Shown here: positions 5,913 to 6,665 of the stretch, one piece after another
Layout: each line of letters begins with the position of its first letter
How positions within the stretch are numbered: position 1 is the first letter of the stretch
Source: CAITNQ01 sp041661365
Lineage (GTDB): Bacteria > Latescibacterota > UBA2968 > UBA8231
Direction of reading: 5' to 3'
Assembly (NCBI GenBank): GCA_041661365.1
Contig: JBAZUN010000349.1
Coordinates: forward strand, 1-6,665
Length of the DNA stretch: 6,665 nt
The notes under the pieces: model-generated
What the model was told of the DNA's origin: nothing
Databases searched by the model: none
Seen by the model: the letters and a program-made list of their open reading frames with translations, nothing else
Position numbers and translations under genes: made by a program

Positions 5913-5929
5913 TGGGTCCTGGCGACCCA
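5913..5929 (-). repeat. Hairpin in the putative leader of the HTH-ABC operon
   Basis: TGGGT (5913-5917) and ACCCA (5925-5929) pair perfectly around a 7-base loop. It is short and could be chance in GC-rich DNA, but it stands directly beside a stronger stem at 5936-5959 in the same leader. Confidence 0.35.
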
Positions 5930-5935
5930 CCTCGC

Positions 5936-5959
5936 CCGTGCGACCAGGAGGACGCACGG
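5936..5959 (-). repeat. Hairpin with an anti-Shine-Dalgarno loop in the putative leader
   Basis: CCGTGCG (5936-5942) and CGCACGG (5953-5959) form a perfect 7-bp stem around a 10-base loop. On the minus-strand transcript the loop reads TCCTCCTGGT, so CCUCCU would be displayed and could pair with a GGAG-type ribosome binding site, such as the one before the HTH start. On the plus strand the loop is a textbook AGGAGG, but no start codon follows at a usable distance. Confidence 0.4.
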
Positions 5960-6002
5960 AGCGCCTGGCCAGCGGTGCTGACCGAGGGGTTTTGACCCAA
6001 TT

Positions 6003-6031
6003 AATATACTGTAACAGCCGGACAAAGGCAA
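6003..6031 (-). promoter_or_regulatory. Putative sigma-70 type promoter of the HTH-ABC operon
   Basis: On the minus strand, -35 TTGCCT (6031-6026) and -10 TATATT (6008-6003) are separated by exactly 17 bp, and this is the best leftward match in the AT-rich island. Transcription would start near 5996-5997, giving the HTH gene a leader of roughly 305 nt containing the hairpins described separately. The direct-repeat copy at 6008-6016 touches the -10 and spacer, where a bound protein would affect initiation. Confidence 0.45.
6008..6016. repeat. 9-bp direct repeat ACTGTAACA, copy 1
   Basis: ACTGTAACA is repeated exactly at 6042-6050 in the same orientation, 34 bp away (a little over three helical turns). 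This copy overlaps the -10/spacer of the leftward promoter candidate. A paired regulator site is possible; the regulator is unknown. Confidence 0.45.
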
Positions 6032-6041
6032 GCTTAAAAAG

Positions 6042-6050
6042 ACTGTAACA
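6042..6050. repeat. 9-bp direct repeat ACTGTAACA, copy 2
   Basis: Exact copy of 6008-6016. It lies just upstream of the leftward -35 candidate and about 20 bp before TTATAT/TATATT (6068-6074), a possible rightward -10 with an extended TG upstream (6065-6066) for the unknown plus-strand gene. It could thus act on both directions of transcription. Confidence 0.45.
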
Positions 6051-6093
6051 CATTCGACCGCAATTGGTTATATTGACTCCCCCGAACTCCCTG

Positions 6094-6111
6094 GGCTGCC
6101 GAGTGGCAGCC
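6094..6111 (+). repeat. Perfect 7-bp stem in the 5' leader of the unknown plus-strand gene
   Basis: GGCTGCC (6094-6100) and GGCAGCC (6105-6111) pair around a GAGT tetraloop, 35 bases before the ATG at 6147. There is no T-run, so it is not a terminator. If transcription starts near 6080, it would sit close to the 5' end of the mRNA, where it could stabilise the message or affect translation. Confidence 0.45.
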
Positions 6112-6146
6112 GCCGCGACGGGGTAGAATCCGGACCGGAGGAGGCC

Positions 6147-6665
6147 ATGTCCCATCCCCCTGAGCTGTCCCAGGGCCTGCGCGTCGAGGGTGAGCGCGTC
6201 GTCCTGGGTGAGTGGTCAGGCGACCTGGACGAGCTGGTGGCCACTGACCTGCACCTCCGGCAGTTGCTGCGCGACCGGCGGTGCGCCGATGCCCGGGCCC
6301 TGGTGCAGGCCCAGCCGAGGGAAGCGCAGGCGGCCCTGGTCTGCATCGACGAACACCCAGAGGAGGTCCTGTCGCTGACCGACATGGACGCCCAGGGCCG
6401 GCCGGGGTACCACCCGCAGGTGGTGGCCTGCCTGCCAGGCGACCTGATCGCCGAGCTGCTCGCACCCAGTCAGGCCCGGCACGAGCCGCTCAACCTGGAG
6501 GTGCTCCGGCAGATGCCTGCACCGACCCTGGCCCGGGCGATGCTGGAGACGCTCGAGCCGGTCTCCTTTCAGGAGCACCGAACCCGCCTGTCGTGGGAGT
6601 GGCTCGAGGCCGTGGCCGCGCTCGACGACCCGAACCGGGCCGCGGCGCTGCTGCTGCCGGTGGAC
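6147..6665 (+). CDS. Protein of unknown function (3' end beyond window)
   Basis: 173 codons are visible and the frame is open at the window edge. The ATG has an excellent ribosome binding site, GGAGGAGG (6137-6144), in front of it, and the codons keep a strong GC preference at third positions, so the gene is very likely real. The protein starts MSHPPELSQGLRVEGERVVL, lacks a signal peptide and membrane segments, and is rich in leucine, alanine and acidic residues. It looks largely helical, with recurring short units (LVQAQPREAQAALV at 52-65, ACLPGDLIAELLAPSQ at 94-109, LDDPNRAAALLLPVD at 159-173). Such repeats recall helical-repeat proteins like the cytoplasmic N domain of MgtE magnesium channels, but this is a loose resemblance and not an assignment. 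Cysteines at 46, 66 and 95 form no motif. It is divergent from the ABC operon, and a shared function cannot be claimed. Confidence 0.75.
   Translation, partial: MSHPPELSQGLRVEGERVVLGEWSGDLDELVATDLHLRQLLRDRRCADARALVQAQPREAQAALVCIDEHPEEVLSLTDMDAQGRPGYHPQVVACLPGDLIAELLAPSQARHEPLNLEVLRQMPAPTLARAMLETLEPVSFQEHRTRLSWEWLEAVAALDDPNRAAALLLPVD

Larger units (their letters stand above)
5690..6146. other. Long divergent control region between the HTH-ABC operon and the unknown plus-strand gene
   Basis: 457 bp without a gene I can support. The reading frames across it lack ribosome binding sites and recognisable protein character. From left to right it holds the HTH gene's ribosome binding site, a 29-bp dyad (5813-5841), CTAC/GTAG around a 4-base loop (5862-5873), two hairpins (5913-5929 and 5936-5959), and an AT-rich island (about 5990-6075) with a minus-strand promoter candidate and a 9-bp direct repeat. 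A GC-rich hairpin (6094-6111) and the plus-strand gene's ribosome binding site follow. The AT-rich island stands out sharply from the surrounding GC-rich DNA. Confidence 0.7.

Noticed and set aside
5946..5951. Plus-strand AGGAGG as the ribosome binding site of a hidden small gene.
   Set aside because: No ATG, GTG or TTG lies at a usable distance downstream; the hexamer is better explained as the loop of the 5936-5959 hairpin.
5766..5981. 71-residue plus-strand frame in the control region.
   Set aside because: No ribosome binding site before its ATG, no domain, and it crosses the dyad and hairpins of the leader.
6094..6111. Intrinsic terminator before the unknown plus-strand gene.
   Set aside because: The stem is strong, but no run of T follows on either strand.
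5865..6155. 96-residue minus-strand frame in the control region.
   Set aside because: It begins upstream of the leftward promoter candidate, crosses the AT-rich island and has no protein-like character.
1..6665. CRISPR array, tRNA or rRNA gene.
   Set aside because: No regularly spaced repeats, tRNA-like cloverleaf or rRNA-like conserved stretches were seen on either strand.

Overview
The window is bacterial, GC-rich DNA. Every gene start I can place has a GA-rich Shine-Dalgarno sequence nearby, intergenic gaps are short, and families are typical of bacteria. Nothing in it fixes the phylum, so I leave the lineage open.

Layout. Most of the window is a leftward (minus-strand) ABC exporter locus. 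Reading in the direction of transcription, it starts with a 65-residue helix-turn-helix protein (5689-5492). An ABC ATPase follows, its start almost touching the preceding stop (5488-4778). After an interruption come three tandem paralogous ABC-2 type permeases (3908-2388, 2376-1063, and 1041 to beyond the left edge). The permeases share an N-terminal motif of the type M-[LI]-W-T-I-A-R-K-E-F and a cytoplasmic D-A-[VI]-x-G-E-[KR]-E-x-G-[TS]-L motif. The two I can read in full also carry the S/A-P...ALAGT segment of DUF3526-type permeases. The likely product is an ABC exporter of unknown substrate with a small DNA-binding protein made from the same message.

The interruption (about 3909-4777) holds a plus-strand type II toxin-antitoxin module: an intact Phd/YefM-like antitoxin (4010-4273) and a RelE/ParE-like toxin that is broken twice. 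The toxin has lost one base near 4332. It also carries a 168-bp insertion (4498-4665) with 19-bp perfect terminal inverted repeats and a largely self-complementary interior, that is, a MITE-like element. Removing the element and restoring one G gives a continuous toxin of about 103 residues. Upstream of the antitoxin are two TGTACG cores 12 bp apart, the geometry of the E. coli yefM-yoeB operator.

The right part (5690-6146) is a long divergent control region. It has an AT-rich island, a good minus-strand promoter candidate, a 9-bp direct repeat, a strong 29-bp dyad and further hairpins. To its right, a plus-strand gene of unknown function (from 6147) runs off the window.

The points most worth a second look are the doubly inactivated toxin beside an intact antitoxin and operator, the palindromic mobile element, and the structured leader and dyad in front of the HTH-ABC operon.
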